Shown here piece by piece: positions 6,592 through 6,860 of a DNA stretch of 6,860 nucleotides. The notes under the pieces were generated by a model. It was not told the DNA's origin and made no database searches. It saw only the letters and a list, made by a program, of their open reading frames with translations. The stretch comes from an uncultured Flavobacteriales bacterium (GTDB lineage Bacteria; Bacteroidota; Bacteroidia; Palsa-965): assembly GCA_946478675.1 (NCBI GenBank), contig CAMLEF010000255.1:1-6860 (forward strand), written 5' to 3'. The position numbers and the translations under genes were made by a program. Numbering within the stretch: position 1 is the first letter of the stretch; each line of letters begins with the position of its first letter.

Positions 6592-6599
6592 CAAACCTA
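6592..6599 (-). promoter_or_regulatory. Candidate -7 box TAGGTTTG for the 97-residue gene
   Basis: TAGGTTTG on the minus strand matches TAnnTTTG and lies 41 bases before the ATG at 6550, a usual leader length. Upstream there is a T-rich stretch but no clean TTG at -33. Confidence 0.5.
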
Positions 6600-6692
6600 A
6601 TTTACGAAAGGGATGATAAAAAGTTAACTCCGGGCATATGTTTTTTACAAACAGCACACCGCGCTCCACCATTTACGGTGAGGAAGGAGAAG

Positions 6693-6860
6693 TTACGCTG
6701 CAGAAAGCTGGGCCTGGATCGTCCGCAGGAGCTCGACCGACAGATCGCCGTGGATCATCACCCCCGTCTCGGCGATCTCCTCCAGCCCGGTCTCGCGCTC
6801 GAGGACGATCAGCGCGCCGTGGCCGTCCCGTGACAGTGCCGCGGCGGCCGCGGCGACCTG
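6693..6860 (-). CDS. Diadenylate cyclase (CdaA/DisA_N-type) fragment, 5' partial and truncated at its 3' end
   Basis: The frame is open from the right edge to a TAA at 6693-6695, giving 55 residues. Residues 10-48 read S-R-D-G-H-G-A-L-I-V-L-E-R-E-T-G-L, then E-T-G-V-M-I-H-G-D-L-S and V-E-L-L-R-T-I. This is the first half of the DAC domain, which makes cyclic di-AMP from two ATP. In the family the next residues are F-x-P-x-x-x-L-H-D-G-A, holding the catalytic D-G-A motif. Here they are replaced by Q-A-Q-L-S-A-A and a stop, so the domain is cut before its active site and could not work. Of the first 48 codons, 45 end in G or C, and 6721-6860 is about 73% GC, unlike the rest of the window. It most likely comes from a high-GC organism (Actinomycetota or Chloroflexota-like, by style) joined at about 6700-6717. 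A real transferred remnant is less likely. Confidence 0.7.
   Translation of the reverse strand, partial: QVAAAAAALSRDGHGALIVLERETGLEEIAETGVMIHGDLSVELLRTIQAQLSAA

Noticed and set aside
6702..6712. AGAAAGCTGGG at the GC junction, identical to 11 bases of the Gateway attB2 site
   Set aside because: Only 11 bases match and the rest of the site (TTTGTAC core) is absent, so chance is adequate. It was noted only because it falls at the suspected join.
6525..6833. 102-codon plus-strand frame crossing the GC shift
   Set aside because: It spans the probable junction, lacks a recognisable domain, and its second half is the antisense of the DAC fragment.

Overview
The window looks like a Bacteroidota (Bacteroidetes) chromosomal fragment of moderate GC, probably from a metagenome assembly. 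The evidence is an outer-membrane DUF5686-type protein with an N-terminal carboxypeptidase-regulatory-like domain, a Bacteroidota-style three-part DsbD, start codons without Shine-Dalgarno sequences, and upstream boxes of the form TAnnTTTG (the Bacteroidota -7 element). The last ~145 bases do not fit this picture. They are about 73% GC, against about 42% in the preceding 140 bases, and they encode a high-GC3 piece of a diadenylate cyclase, so the right end is probably a chimeric join.

Layout. 1-2430 (+): outer-membrane DUF5686-family protein, its start lying off the left edge. 2431-2528: intergenic hairpin built of iterated copies of a short AATNTGC-type unit, running up to the next start codon. 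2529-3260 (+): lptB, the ATPase of the lipopolysaccharide exporter. 3261-3301: dispersed-type palindrome. 3321-3361: strong bidirectional terminator between the convergent genes. 3369-5534 (-): dsbD, with an unusual collagen-like Gly-X-Thr stretch in the linker between its periplasmic and membrane domains. 5542-5598: terminator hairpin whose loop holds a candidate promoter box for dsbD. 5637-6125 (-): small secreted DsbD-alpha-like protein that has lost both active-site cysteines. 6257-6550 (-): conserved-looking 97-residue protein of unknown function with a candidate promoter. 6693-6860 (-): truncated diadenylate cyclase fragment, probably foreign.

How the genes relate. The two plus-strand genes both concern the outer membrane: a predicted beta-barrel protein and the ATPase that powers LPS transport. 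They may be co-transcribed through the hairpin. The minus-strand pair consists of a disulfide-reductant transporter (DsbD carries electrons from cytoplasmic thioredoxin to the cell envelope) and a redox-dead copy of its own periplasmic domain directly upstream. That arrangement suggests duplication followed by loss of redox chemistry. No mobile element, CRISPR array, tRNA or rRNA was seen. No gene-free stretch exceeds 150 bases.
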